Under the pieces are notes generated by a model. It was given only the letters and a program-made list of their open reading frames with translations. It was not told the origin of the DNA and did no database searches. From contig JANSXV010000005.1 in the NCBI GenBank assembly GCA_024742735.1, positions 86,785 through 150,784 on the forward strand: DNA of 64,000 bases, given 5' to 3'. This document shows, one piece after another, positions 26,494 to 36,786 of the stretch (positions within the stretch are counted from its first letter, which is position 1; each line of letters starts with the position of its first letter). The DNA is from Alphaproteobacteria bacterium. Its GTDB lineage: Bacteria > Pseudomonadota > Alphaproteobacteria > Caulobacterales > Maricaulaceae. Made by a program: the position numbers and the translations under genes.

Positions 26494-28206
26494 CTAGTTT
26501 TTCGCGTTCCCGATCAAGAGCGTTTTCACACCTTCGCTCAGCCCGAAATCCACCCCGTTCATGAGCTTACCGAGGGCCTGCAAATTCGCTCCCTGCCCAT
26601 AGCCTCCGGTTACGCTTTTGTCCGTATGCCCGACGAACTCGTGTAGGCGCTGTTCAGGGACATTCGCGCTCCGCATCGCGTCTACGAAGGCATGTCGGAA
26701 GCTATGGAAGGTCAGGTCGGGTCCGGTCTTCACGCCGATCTGCACCAGGTATTTGTTCAGCTTCTTGGAAGCGATTGCGGTCAGATTTCCCGGCGGCCCC
26801 AGCTTGATCTCAAAGAAGAGGCGCTTTTCGGCTTTCTTAGCCCGCGCCTTCAGCCACTCCCTCAGTCCGAAGTCGAACAGGTCGGGGTGTATCGGCACCC
26901 GCCGCTCAGAGGCTTCAGTTTTCAGGTCGAGCTCGCCCCGGATATCGAAGAAGGGTACGTCGTAATCCACATGCAGGTCGGACCGCGTCAACTGGATCAG
27001 CTCGCCTTCTCGCATCCCGGTGTAGAGCCCGATCAGATAGACCCAATAAAGGCCGTCCTGGGCCTTGTGCTTGCCTGGGAGATACCGCCTGTGCCGCGAA
27101 CTAAACCCGCTATAGAGCGGTGAGGAGAAAATCTTGTTCAGCTCATCTTGCGTGAACGGCCGGCGCGGCTTCTTCAGGCTCGGCTTTGGAGCGGCGATCT
27201 TTACGGACGCGCCTGGCACACCGTCGATATAGCCTTCCGCGTCCAGCCAGATCAGGAAGGACTTCACGTAGCTAAAATACTTGCCCGAGGTCTTTGGGTT
27301 CAGACGCTTCTCGCCCTCTTTCGCGGTCAGCCGTTTGGGATACTTCGGGTCGACCTCCGCCCGTGGTTTCAGCGCCTCGATCACGTCCCTGACATCGCGA
27401 ACATGGGCGCTGGTCAGTTGTTCGACCGTGATCGCCTCGCCCCATGTTTTCATCGCGATCTGCAGGATGCGGATTTTCTCGTCGCGAGTTCTGGGCTTCC
27501 ACGCTCGGGGGCCTGATGAGTACGCGTTGATATAGAGATCAACGGCCTCTTTGACCGGCAGCCCCGCCTCAATTGCAATTGATTGCAATCCCGGAACGCT
27601 GGGACGCGTGGCTGGCATTTCTACCGGCACGAAGAGTTCGTCTTGCGGGCTGTATTTTCCCAGGATGTTGCTCTGCCGGAAGAGGGTGAACCGGGCATGC
27701 TCGATCTGCGCTCGCGCAATCCCCTCACAAAGCGCCCGGAATTCATCGCTTCCATGTGGCGGCATCTGGAAGCCGTGTGCCTCAGCAACGGTCATCGCTT
27801 GCGATTGGACACCAGACTTGAACGTGCGCGACTGAACCTGACTTTCCAGAGCGTTGATGAACTCTTCAGCCATAACCTCCTGGTGTCCGGCATCATAGTC
27901 CAGCTCGCCCTCCGCAATTGGCGCTGGTGAGCGATAGCTTTGGGCCAGATCGTGATAGAACGCCTGCGCGATTTCACGCGCATCGTCGATGCTTAAGTCC
28001 TTCATACGCCGCAGCTTATCGCAGAGCCCGTGAAAGGCGAGCGTGGCGTTAAGCACGCGCCGCGCCGCTAGCTTCGGATCGCGTGTTCTGACCGACCATC
28101 TAAGCTCTTTCCGCCGGAGCAAGCATTGGACGTCCGCCGGGACAGGCAAGCGCACCTGGAAGCCCCGGCCACGCGCTACGAGATGCTGAACCCTGCGCCC
28201 GCTCAA
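26494..28206 (-). CDS. Tyrosine recombinase (integrase of the element)
   Basis: 570 aa, long for the family. The N-terminal 60 residues resemble the DUF6538 segment found on phage/island integrases (RGRGFQVRLPVPADVQ). A SAM-like core-binding domain sits at about 210-325. Catalytic residues are visible: Arg in GLYTGMREGELIQL, His-Arg in FHSFRHAF, His in FVGHTD and Tyr in SVTGGYG. The start is probably TTG 28206 after GAGGGCGG. It lies 108 bp from the tRNA-Ser 3' end, and the matching att repeats show it drove this integration. Confidence 0.92.
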   Translation of the reverse strand: MSGRRVQHLVARGRGFQVRLPVPADVQCLLRRKELRWSVRTRDPKLAARRVLNATLAFHGLCDKLRRMKDLSIDDAREIAQAFYHDLAQSYRSPAPIAEGELDYDAGHQEVMAEEFINALESQVQSRTFKSGVQSQAMTVAEAHGFQMPPHGSDEFRALCEGIARAQIEHARFTLFRQSNILGKYSPQDELFVPVEMPATRPSVPGLQSIAIEAGLPVKEAVDLYINAYSSGPRAWKPRTRDEKIRILQIAMKTWGEAITVEQLTSAHVRDVRDVIEALKPRAEVDPKYPKRLTAKEGEKRLNPKTSGKYFSYVKSFLIWLDAEGYIDGVPGASVKIAAPKPSLKKPRRPFTQDELNKIFSSPLYSGFSSRHRRYLPGKHKAQDGLYWVYLIGLYTGMREGELIQLTRSDLHVDYDVPFFDIRGELDLKTEASERRVPIHPDLFDFGLREWLKARAKKAEKRLFFEIKLGPPGNLTAIASKKLNKYLVQIGVKTGPDLTFHSFRHAFVDAMRSANVPEQRLHEFVGHTDKSVTGGYGQGANLQALGKLMNGVDFGLSEGVKTLLIGNAKN

Positions 28207-28229
28207 GACGCCGCCCTCAGGAGGGAGGA

Positions 28230-28250
28230 TTGGAACAGGGAATTGGAACG
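28230..28250 (+). repeat. TTGGAAC direct repeats, candidate integrase arm sites (right)
   Basis: TTGGAACAG at 28230-28238 and TTGGAACG at 28243-28250, 65-85 bp from the right att core and just upstream of the integrase start. They match the pair near the left end. Confidence 0.5.
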
Positions 28251-28314
28251 TTTTGCTGGGGCCGAAATCCCTGGAAACCGTAGCCTATTGGGATAATAGG
28301 GGTTTCCAGAAAAG

Positions 28315-28404
28315 TGGCGGAGAGGGAGGGATTCGAACCCTCGGAACGCTTGCGCGCTCAACGGTTTTCGAGACCGCCCCGTTCGACCACTCCGGCACCT
28401 CTCC
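28315..28404 (-). tRNA. tRNA-Ser (CGA)
   Basis: 90 nt on the minus strand with encoded CCA. Acceptor stem GGAGAGG (28404-28398) pairs with CCTCTCC (28325-28319). The T-loop reads GGGTTCGAATCCC and the anticodon loop CTCGAAA gives anticodon CGA, reading UCG. The long variable arm is typical of serine tRNAs. Its 3' 17 bases are the att core of the integrative element, which leaves the tRNA complete. Confidence 0.95.
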
Positions 28405-28543
28405 GAACAGAGGTGCGGTGTGTCGCACGAGCACGCTCGTAAAATCAAGCCTCCCTTGGCGCCCAAAGCGTGTTGCATGCCTTGCTGCGTTTCAATAGCG
28501 TGCCGGGCCGTATCGAGCGACGCAATCAACCAGGTGCAACCTT

Positions 28544-28840
28544 ATGAGATTTGGAATCCTGCTTTCCGCATTTGCGGCCGTGTCCGTGACGGCCTGCGCG
28601 ACCAGCGGAACACAACCTACGCAGCGAGAAGCCGCCGAGCTTCGCGCCGAAGACAGCGATGACCCGGTGATCTGCCGCTCCGAGCGTCCGATCGGCAGCC
28701 GCCTGAGTGAACGCGTCTGCCATCCGCGCAGCGTGTGGGCGGAAATGCGCCGGGACGCCGAGCGCGTTCGTCAGAACGCCGACTCGGTCGGGCAGACGGT
28801 TGACGTGTTCGAAGGTCCGGCGGGACCGGGCGGGCGCTGA
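28544..28840 (+). CDS. Small secreted lipoprotein, unknown
   Basis: 98 aa. A short signal peptide ends in the lipobox VTAC (Cys about residue 18), so it should be a membrane-anchored lipoprotein. The mature part has two cysteines in ICRSERPIGSRLSERVCHPRSVW, a pattern I associate with small uncharacterised alphaproteobacterial proteins; these could form a disulfide. It lies between the tRNA and the rplU promoter and is probably monocistronic. Function unknown. Confidence 0.65.
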   Translation: MRFGILLSAFAAVSVTACATSGTQPTQREAAELRAEDSDDPVICRSERPIGSRLSERVCHPRSVWAEMRRDAERVRQNADSVGQTVDVFEGPAGPGGR

Positions 28841-28855
28841 ACCAGCGGCTCTGCA

Positions 28856-28884
28856 TTGACTCAGGCGTCTGAGAACGCCTATAC
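28856..28884 (+). promoter_or_regulatory. rplUp: Probable sigma-70-type promoter of rplU-rpmA
   Basis: TTGACT (28856-28861), 17-bp spacer, CTATAC (28879-28884). It lies about 145 bp before the rplU start, leaving a GC-rich leader that contains CCCGG/CCGGG pairing near 28901-28916. Spacing and both boxes are near consensus. Confidence 0.6.
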
Positions 28885-29027
28885 ACCGCGCTCCGCCGCG
28901 CCCGGTCCTGCCCGGGCGGGGCGGTTTCGCGTTTGACAACGCCGGATCGATCAAGAACTGGCGAAGAAAAAGGGCGCCGGCCGGGCATGGGCCTTGAGCA
29001 CGGTTCCGAACAAGAAGGATGAATGAC

Positions 29028-29687
29028 ATGTACGCGGTGATCAAAACCGGCGGCAAGCAATACAAGGTCGCCGAGGGCGACATTCTGAAGGTCGAAAAAC
29101 TCGACGCCGAAGCCGGCGACGTGGTGGCCTTCGACGAGGTCCTCATGCTCGGCGGCGACGGCGACGCCATGGTCGGCTCTCCGACTGTGGACGGCGCCTC
29201 TGTGACCGGCGAAGTGCTGGACATCCGCAAGGACAAGAAGGTCCTGGTGTTCAAGAAGCGCCGCCGTCAGAACTATCGCCGCAAGAAGGGCCACCGCCAG
29301 TGGATCGCCGTGATCTCCGTGGCCGAAATCCTGAAGCCCGGCGCCAAGTCCAAGCTGAGCGCCAAGGCCAAGACTGCGAAGACTGAAGCTCCGGCGGCCG
29401 AAGCGAAGGCTGAAAAGCCCGCCTCAAAAGCCGCGCCGAAGAAAGAGGCTCCCAAGAAAGAAGCCCCGAAAGCGGCGGCGGCCACGAATGACGACCTGAC
29501 CCAGCTGACGGGTGTGGGTCCGGCTTTCGCCAAGAAGCTCAACGAAGCCGGCGTGACGGGTTTCGCCCAGATCGCCGCCTGGGACGCAGCCGAGATCGAT
29601 CGCCTGGACGGCGAGATCTCCGGTCTGAAAACCAAAGCTGAAAAAGGCGACTGGGTCGCTGAAGCCAAGAAACTCGCCGGCTCGTAA
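29028..29687 (+). CDS. rplU: 50S ribosomal protein L21 with C-terminal extension
   Basis: 219 aa from ATG 29028; the ATG at 29019 is too close to the GAAGG site, which sits well for 29028. Residues 1-103 are canonical L21 (MYAVIKTGGKQYKV; RRQNYRRKKGHRQ). Residues about 110-155 are Ala/Lys/Glu-rich. The C-terminal 65 residues (DDLTQLTGVGPAFAKKLNEAG) form a helix-hairpin-helix-like fold. L21 is normally about 103 aa; extended forms are known in alphaproteobacteria. Followed 28 bp later by rpmA in the usual operon. Confidence 0.96.
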   Translation: MYAVIKTGGKQYKVAEGDILKVEKLDAEAGDVVAFDEVLMLGGDGDAMVGSPTVDGASVTGEVLDIRKDKKVLVFKKRRRQNYRRKKGHRQWIAVISVAEILKPGAKSKLSAKAKTAKTEAPAAEAKAEKPASKAAPKKEAPKKEAPKAAAATNDDLTQLTGVGPAFAKKLNEAGVTGFAQIAAWDAAEIDRLDGEISGLKTKAEKGDWVAEAKKLAGS

Positions 29688-29715
29688 GCCGCGCGTCTGA
29701 ACGAAGGAGAGCAAG

Positions 29716-29985
29716 ATGGCTCACAAGAAGGCAGGCGGCTCATCGCGTAACGGCCGCGACTCGGCAGGCCGGCGCCTCGGCGTCAAGAAGTCCGGCGGTC
29801 AGCACGTGATCCCGGGCAACATCATCATCCGCCAGCGCGGCACCAAGTACTATCCCGGCGAAAATGTCGGCATGGGCAAGGACCACACCCTGTTCGCCCT
29901 GACCGAGGGCCGTGTGGAATTCGCGCGCAAGAAAGACAAGAAGCTCTTCGTCAACGTGGCCCCGCTCGCCGAGGCCGCCGAATAG
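29716..29985 (+). CDS. rpmA: 50S ribosomal protein L27
   Basis: 89 aa, standard length. It begins [20 protein letters not shown], the tail that reaches the peptidyl-transferase centre, and contains [19 protein letters not shown]. Ribosome site GAAGGAGAG precedes the ATG. Second gene of the rplU-rpmA operon, closed by a strong terminator at 30048-30076. Confidence 0.98.
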   Translation: MAHKKAGGSSRNGRDSAGRRLGVKKSGGQHVIPGNIIIRQRGTKYYPGENVGMGKDHTLFALTEGRVEFARKKDKKLFVNVAPLAEAAE

Positions 29986-30007
29986 GGCGATCTGACGACA
30001 GATCGCC
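29986..30007 (+). other. Perfect 9-bp hairpin after rpmA
   Basis: GGCGATCTG (29986-29994), loop ACGA, CAGATCGCC (29999-30007). It starts at the rpmA stop codon and lacks a T run. It may protect the mRNA 3' end or act before the stronger terminator 40 bp downstream. Confidence 0.5.
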
Positions 30008-30047
30008 TCTCCCATAGGGGGCGATCCGGTCTGATGAGACAGATGAA

Positions 30048-30076
30048 GGGGAGACGGATCGCCGTCTCCCCTTTTT
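30048..30076 (+). terminator. Rho-independent terminator of rplU-rpmA
   Basis: GGGGAGACGG (30048-30057), loop ATCG, CCGTCTCCCC (30062-30071), followed at once by TTTTT. A perfect 10-bp stem with a T run. Confidence 0.9.
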
Positions 30077-30112
30077 CTTTTCCCTTCGCCAGCCCCTGGA
30101 GCGGCTGACGCC

Positions 30113-30685
30113 ATGACTGACACGCTGAAAGAGACCCCGACCTTAAAGCCCGCCCGTTTCATCGTTCCGGCGGGCATCGCGACACTGGAGACCGCGCGTT
30201 TGATGCTCCGCCCGCTCGTCCTGACGGATGCAGACTGGGTCGCGCGTGAGAGCGGTCGGCCGGAAGTGGCGAACACGCTCGCGCTCGTCCCGGCGCCGAA
30301 CCCGTCCTTGTTCGCAGAGATGTTCATCCTGACGGTTCTGGCGAAGCCCGCCGATATCGTGCGCGCGGTCATCGACCGGGCAAGCGGCGAGCCGCTGGGG
30401 GTCATCGGCGCCCATCACAAGGGCGAAGGCGTCTACGGATTCGGCTATTGGTACGGGCCCGCAGCATGGGGCCGCGGGATCGCCACGGAAGCGGGAGCGG
30501 CGCTGCGCGACGCCCTGCGCGAAGCCGGCGCGGCTCGCCTGACCGCAGGCTACTTCACCACAAACAAGGCGTCCGCCCGCGTGCTGGAGAAGCTTGGGTT
30601 TGAGCACACCGGCGATGACGAACCTCAATTCTGTATCGCCCAGATGAAAGCCCTGCCCCATCGCGGCATGGCGCTCGATCTTTAG
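30113..30685 (+). CDS. GNAT-family N-acetyltransferase
   Basis: 190 aa. LETARLMLRPLVLTDAD at the start and WGRGIATEAGAALRDALRE (acetyl-CoA-binding motif A) followed by TTNKASARVLEKLGFEHTG are typical of RimJ/RimL-like acetyltransferases. It could acetylate an amine or protein N-terminus; the substrate is unknown. It stands 42 bp before obgE, so it probably shares the following transcript. Confidence 0.88.
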   Translation: MTDTLKETPTLKPARFIVPAGIATLETARLMLRPLVLTDADWVARESGRPEVANTLALVPAPNPSLFAEMFILTVLAKPADIVRAVIDRASGEPLGVIGAHHKGEGVYGFGYWYGPAAWGRGIATEAGAALRDALREAGAARLTAGYFTTNKASARVLEKLGFEHTGDDEPQFCIAQMKALPHRGMALDL

Positions 30686-30718
30686 TCCCTACTCCACAAG
30701 CGGTTCGGAACCGGTTAG

Positions 30719-32933
<2,215 letters not shown>

Positions 32934-32937
<4 letters not shown>

Positions 32938-33524
32938 GGATGGCGGCGCTGAAATCCGAAACCCTCGCACCGGGCATGACGGTCGGTCTTTATGGCGGCA
33001 CGTTCGATCCGCCCCATGCCGGCCACGCCCATGTCGCGCGCACAGCGCTGAAGCGTCTGGGGCTCGATCGCGTCTGGTGGCTCGCCACGCCCGGTAATCC
33101 GTTCAAGACCCACGCGCCCGCGCCGCTGGATCAGCGGCTCGACGCCATCAAGGCGCTTGCACCGGAGCCGTGTCAGGTCGCCAGCGATCTGGAAGCCCGG
33201 CTGGGCTCGAACCGGACCATCGAAGTGATCCGCCATCTCCAGACACGCCACCCCCAGGTGCGCTTTGTCTGGATCATGGGCGCCGACGGGCTGGCGCAGC
33301 TGCACCGCTGGGCGTCCTGGCGCGAGATCGCGCACCGGGTCCCGATCTGCGTGGTCGCCCGCCCCGGCCCAGCGCTAAAGGCGCGGCTGGCGCCGGCTGC
33401 GCGGATGATGGCGCGCGATCGCGTTTCTGATTGCGCTGCTCGTGCGCTCCCGAGCCGGAAACCGGGGTGGACTTATCTGACCGAGCCGCTACACCCGCAG
33501 GCCTCGCGCCAGATGCGGGCCTGA
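32934..33524 (+). CDS. nadD: Nicotinate-nucleotide adenylyltransferase
   Basis: 196 aa. GLYGGTFDPPHAGHAHVA holds the nucleotidyltransferase HxGH motif, and the C-terminal SDCAARALPSR fits the ISSTxxR-like motif in altered form. It makes deamido-NAD. ATG 32934 overlaps the proB stop (ATGA); ATG 32940 is also possible. Confidence 0.93.
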
Positions 33525-33563
33525 CCGGCCCGCGCCCCCTGAAGCAGCCGCCGAAACCTCTCC

Positions 33564-34559
33564 ATGACCGACGCTTCCCCGCAGAGCGAGGGCGATCTCG
33601 CCTTCTTTGAAGACCTGCAGCCGCCCGCCTCGGACTTCCGCGCCGACGTGCTGGCCGGCCTGTCGCGCCCTCAGAAGGCGCTGAGCCCGAAATATTTCTA
33701 CGACAAGACCGGTTCGGAGATTTTCGACCGGATCACCCAGGCGCCGGAGTATTACGTGTCGCGCACCGAGATCGCGCTGCTGGACCGGATCGGCCCGGAG
33801 CTACGCGACCTCGCCGGGCCGGCCGCGGTCGTGCTGGAGCCCGGCGCCGGGTCCAGCGTAAAAATCCGCAAGCTGATCGACGCGCTCGACCGGCCAGCGG
33901 CCTTTGTCGGCATGGATATTTCCGGCGACCATGTGAAGGCGGCCTGCCGCGATATCGCAAGCGACCATCCCGACCTCCTGGTGGGCGCCGTTTGCCATGA
34001 CTTCACCCAGGGCATCGATCTGTCGGCCCTGCCCCTGCCGGACGGCCGGCGCGTCGTGTTCTTTCCCGGCTCGACCATCGGCAATTTCGAGCTCGACGGC
34101 GCGCTGGCGCTGCTGCAGACCCTGCGCGGCTGGCTGCGCGACGGCGATGCGCTGCTGATCGGCGTGGACCTCAGGAAAGACGGTGCGACGCTGGAAGCGG
34201 CCTATGACGACGCCGGGCGGGCCACGGCGGACTTCAACTATAATCTGCTCAAGCGCATCAATGTGGAGCTGGACGGCACGCTTGATCCCTCCGGTTTCGA
34301 CTATCGCGCGTTCTGGAATCCCTATCGGTCGCGAGTGGAGATGTATCTCCAGGCGAGCCGCGACATGGCGTTTTCAGTCGCCGGGCAGGACTTCATGATC
34401 CGCAAGGACGAAACGATCCACACCGAGAACTCCCACAAGTTCACCGTCGACACCTTCCAGGACCTGGCGCGCAAGGCCGGTCTGGCTCCACGCACCCAGT
34501 GGGTCAGCGACGGCGAACCCTTCTCCATTCACTGGCTCGAAGTCTCCGGCGAAGCGTGA
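33564..34559 (+). CDS. egtD: EgtD-like L-histidine N-alpha-methyltransferase
   Basis: 331 aa. SPKYFYDKTGSEIFDRITQAPEYY matches the EgtD N-terminus, then LEPGAGSSVKIRKL (SAM site), FPGSTIGNFE and NSHKFTVDTFQDLARKAGL. EgtD trimethylates histidine to hercynine for ergothioneine or related thiol-histidines. No EgtB-like sulfoxide synthase occurs in the window, so the partner would be elsewhere. It is inserted between nadD and rsfS, which are usually adjacent. The ATG at 33564 is 39 bp after nadD. Confidence 0.88.
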   Translation: MTDASPQSEGDLAFFEDLQPPASDFRADVLAGLSRPQKALSPKYFYDKTGSEIFDRITQAPEYYVSRTEIALLDRIGPELRDLAGPAAVVLEPGAGSSVKIRKLIDALDRPAAFVGMDISGDHVKAACRDIASDHPDLLVGAVCHDFTQGIDLSALPLPDGRRVVFFPGSTIGNFELDGALALLQTLRGWLRDGDALLIGVDLRKDGATLEAAYDDAGRATADFNYNLLKRINVELDGTLDPSGFDYRAFWNPYRSRVEMYLQASRDMAFSVAGQDFMIRKDETIHTENSHKFTVDTFQDLARKAGLAPRTQWVSDGEPFSIHWLEVSGEA

Positions 34560-34560
34560 T

Positions 34561-35004
34561 ATGCACGCTCTTGGTTCAACAAAGGGAGCTTGGACGCTGT
34601 CCACCGAACTGCAACGCCATCAGGCTGCACCCGCCGACACCGCTGACGCGGCCGGCGAGAGCGTGCTGGGAACCGACGCGCTGGAAGCGCTGGTCCTTGA
34701 CGCGCTCGAAGACGACAAGGCCGAGGATATCGTGTCCATCGACCTGACCGGAAAATCCTCAGTCACCGACGTGATGGTCGTCGCCTCCGGGCGCTCGAAC
34801 CGCCATGTGGGCGCCATCGCCGACCACCTGATCCGCAAGCTGAAGGAGGCCGGGCACGGCCGGGCGAAAGTCGAAGGCCTGAAGACCTGCGACTGGGTCC
34901 TGATCGATGCGGGCGACGTGATCGTCCACGTCTTCCGCCCGGAAGTGCGCAGCTTCTACGATCTGGAGAAGATGTGGTCGGTCAGCCCGGCTGACGCGAA
35001 CTAG
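34561..35004 (+). CDS. rsfS: Ribosomal silencing factor RsfS
   Basis: 147 aa. The DUF143/Iojap core (VLDALEDDKAEDIVSIDLTGKS; VASGRSNRHVGAIADHLIRKLKE; DWVLIDAGDVIVHVF; FYDLEKMW) starts near residue 40. It binds L14 and blocks subunit joining under starvation. The ATG at 34561 lacks a clear ribosome site. A CTG in frame at 34597 has AAAGGGAG 8 nt upstream and would give a 135-aa protein, so the start is uncertain. Confidence 0.94.
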   Translation: MHALGSTKGAWTLSTELQRHQAAPADTADAAGESVLGTDALEALVLDALEDDKAEDIVSIDLTGKSSVTDVMVVASGRSNRHVGAIADHLIRKLKEAGHGRAKVEGLKTCDWVLIDAGDVIVHVFRPEVRSFYDLEKMWSVSPADAN

Positions 35005-35009
35005 AGCCG

Positions 35010-35483
35010 GTGCGCCTGGAGATCCGTGCGATCGGCCGGATGAAAGCCGGCCCGGAACGCGATCTCGTGGATGACTATCTCGCCCGTGCGACCGCCCAGG
35101 CCCGCAGCCTCGGGCTGGGTCCGGCGCAGGACCGCGAGTTTGATCCGCGAAACCTCAAGGACAAGGCCGCCGAAACCGACGCTCTGACCGCCGATCTGGA
35201 GCCGGGCGCCTTTATCATCGCGCTGGATGAGACCGGCAAGGCGCTGCGCTCACAGGATCTCGCCGAACTGATCGCCACGCATCGCGATGACGGGACACGC
35301 CAGGCCGTGTTCCTGATCGGCGGGGCCGACGGACATGCCAGGGACAGACTTCCCGCCGGCGCGGCGCTTGTCTCCTTCGGCAAGGCCACCTGGCCGCACA
35401 AGCTGGTGCGGGCCATGCTGGCCGAGCAGATTTATCGGGCGGTATCGATCATCGCCGGTTCGCCCTATCATCGCGAGGGATGA
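35010..35483 (+). CDS. rlmH: 23S rRNA pseudouridine-1915 N3-methyltransferase
   Basis: 157 aa, GTG start. SPOUT-fold signatures FLIGGADGHARDR and the C-terminal EQIYRAVSIIAGSPYHREG (knot with YHR) identify RlmH. It lies 5 bp after rsfS and overlaps the next gene by 4 bp. Confidence 0.96.
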   Translation: MRLEIRAIGRMKAGPERDLVDDYLARATAQARSLGLGPAQDREFDPRNLKDKAAETDALTADLEPGAFIIALDETGKALRSQDLAELIATHRDDGTRQAVFLIGGADGHARDRLPAGAALVSFGKATWPHKLVRAMLAEQIYRAVSIIAGSPYHREG

Positions 35484-36748
35484 TGCTCGCCGCCCTTCTC
35501 ACCCTCGCCGCCCTCACCGCCCAGGAGGCTGAGGGTCAGGTCCCAGACCCCGATCAGATCGAGGCGCTTGAGGACGAAGCGGAGATGCTTGAGGACGCCG
35601 CGCGCGCCCGCGAACTGGAGGCCGAAGCCGCCCGTATTGAAATCGCCCGTCTGCAGCGCCGACTGGTCGAGGCCGGCGACCGGGTGCGCGCCCGTGAAGC
35701 CGAGGCCGAAGCTGCACGGACCCGGCTGGAGCAGCTGGAAGCCGAAGAGACTGTACTCTTGTCGCGCCTGGGAGAGGAACGCGCCGGACTGGCGCGCGTT
35801 CTCGCCGCGCTGCAACGCATCGAGCTTTCAGACCCGCCCGCTCTTGCAGTGACGCCCGATGACGCCACCGAGGCCGCCCGGGCGGCGGGATTGCTCGCGC
35901 GCATCGCTCCGGAGCTCGACAGGCGCGTCGCCTCCATGAACGCCCGCCTGGCAGAGCTCGCAGCCCTGCGCGAACGCCTCTCCGCCCAGGCCGCAACCCT
36001 GGGCGACGCGCGCGAGTCTCTGGCGATCACACGGGAAGACGTCGAAGCCCTGATCGAGGAGCGGCGTGCAGCCGAGGCCCGCCTTCGCTCTGAAGCCGGC
36101 GATCTGTCGCGGCGCGCGCGCCGTATCGCCGAGCAGGCAGGGGATCTGCGCGAGCTGTTGGCCGAGCTCCGGCGTTTCGCCGCCGCTGAACCGCGCCTGG
36201 CGCCGCGGCCGGAACCGCAGCTTCGGCCCGATGATGCGATCCCGGTTCCGCGCGTCCGCCCGAACCGCCCGGCCGAAGTCCCGCAGGGTGTGCTGGTCGA
36301 CGCAGCGCCGCTGGCAGGGCCGGCTGAAACCCTGCGCTTCACTGACATGCGCGGACGGTTGCGCCCGCCGGTCACCGGCCGCATCGCGGTCGGCCCCAAT
36401 GAGCGCGGTCCGGACGGCACGGTCCGCCCCGGGATCTGGTTTGAAACCAGCCGCCGCGCCCAGGTCAGCGCGCCCTTTGACGGGGTGGTGATCTATGCCG
36501 GGGAGTTTCAGGGATTCGGCACCATGGTGATGATCAATACGCCCGATGGATACACCCTGGTGCTCGGCGGACTTGCGCTGACCTATGTCCACGAGGGACA
36601 GTCTGTTCTGGCTGGAGAACCGGTCGGGGTGGCGTCAGACCGTGAAAACCCCGATCCGATGCTCTATCTTGGGATAAGACGATCGACAGACGACGCTGAA
36701 AACCCGGAGGACTGGCTCCGGCCCGAATTTCGCAGGGGCCAGGGTTGA
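35480..36748 (+). CDS. EnvC-like murein hydrolase activator (degenerate M23/LytM)
   Basis: 422 aa. A short signal peptide (AALLTLAALTAQ) is followed by a long Glu/Arg/Ala coiled coil (about 25-240) and a C-terminal LytM domain (RAQVSAPFDGVVIYAGEFQGFG; GYTLVLGGL). The zinc-binding His residues of active M23 peptidases are missing, as in EnvC, so it should activate periplasmic amidases for septum cleavage. ATG 35480 overlaps the rlmH stop; ATG 35483 is equally possible. ctpA follows 38 bp later. Confidence 0.88.
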   Translation: MMLAALLTLAALTAQEAEGQVPDPDQIEALEDEAEMLEDAARARELEAEAARIEIARLQRRLVEAGDRVRAREAEAEAARTRLEQLEAEETVLLSRLGEERAGLARVLAALQRIELSDPPALAVTPDDATEAARAAGLLARIAPELDRRVASMNARLAELAALRERLSAQAATLGDARESLAITREDVEALIEERRAAEARLRSEAGDLSRRARRIAEQAGDLRELLAELRRFAAAEPRLAPRPEPQLRPDDAIPVPRVRPNRPAEVPQGVLVDAAPLAGPAETLRFTDMRGRLRPPVTGRIAVGPNERGPDGTVRPGIWFETSRRAQVSAPFDGVVIYAGEFQGFGTMVMINTPDGYTLVLGGLALTYVHEGQSVLAGEPVGVASDRENPDPMLYLGIRRSTDDAENPEDWLRPEFRRGQG

Positions 36749-36786
36749 ACAAGAGCCGAAGCTCCGGCCGATCACAGGATTAGCTC

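Larger units (their letters stand above)
6723..28331. mobile_element. Integrative element in tRNA-Ser(CGA), about 21.6 kb, carrying defence genes
   Basis: Bounded by identical 17-bp sequences (TGGCGGAGAGGGAGGGA) at 6723-6739 and 28315-28331. The right copy is the 3' end of an intact tRNA-Ser including its CCA. A tyrosine recombinase gene ends the element beside the tRNA, the usual layout for tRNA-targeting islands. TTGGAAC repeats lie 65-100 bp inside each end. Cargo: a nine-gene helicase/methylase/ATPase/nuclease operon, an HTH plus reverse transcriptase pair, a membrane coiled-coil protein with a divergent XRE regulator, and an unrecognised helical protein. No conjugation or phage structural genes are visible, so it is a mobilisable or integrase-only island rather than a prophage or ICE. 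Confidence 0.82.

Noticed and set aside
6723..28331. Prophage
   Set aside because: No capsid, terminase, tail, lysis or phage replication genes in the 21.6 kb; only integrase, regulators and defence-type cargo.
28427..28440. Small palindrome ACGAGC-AC-GCTCGT upstream of tRNA-Ser
   Set aside because: Only 6 bp per arm in GC-rich DNA; expected by chance and no clear role.
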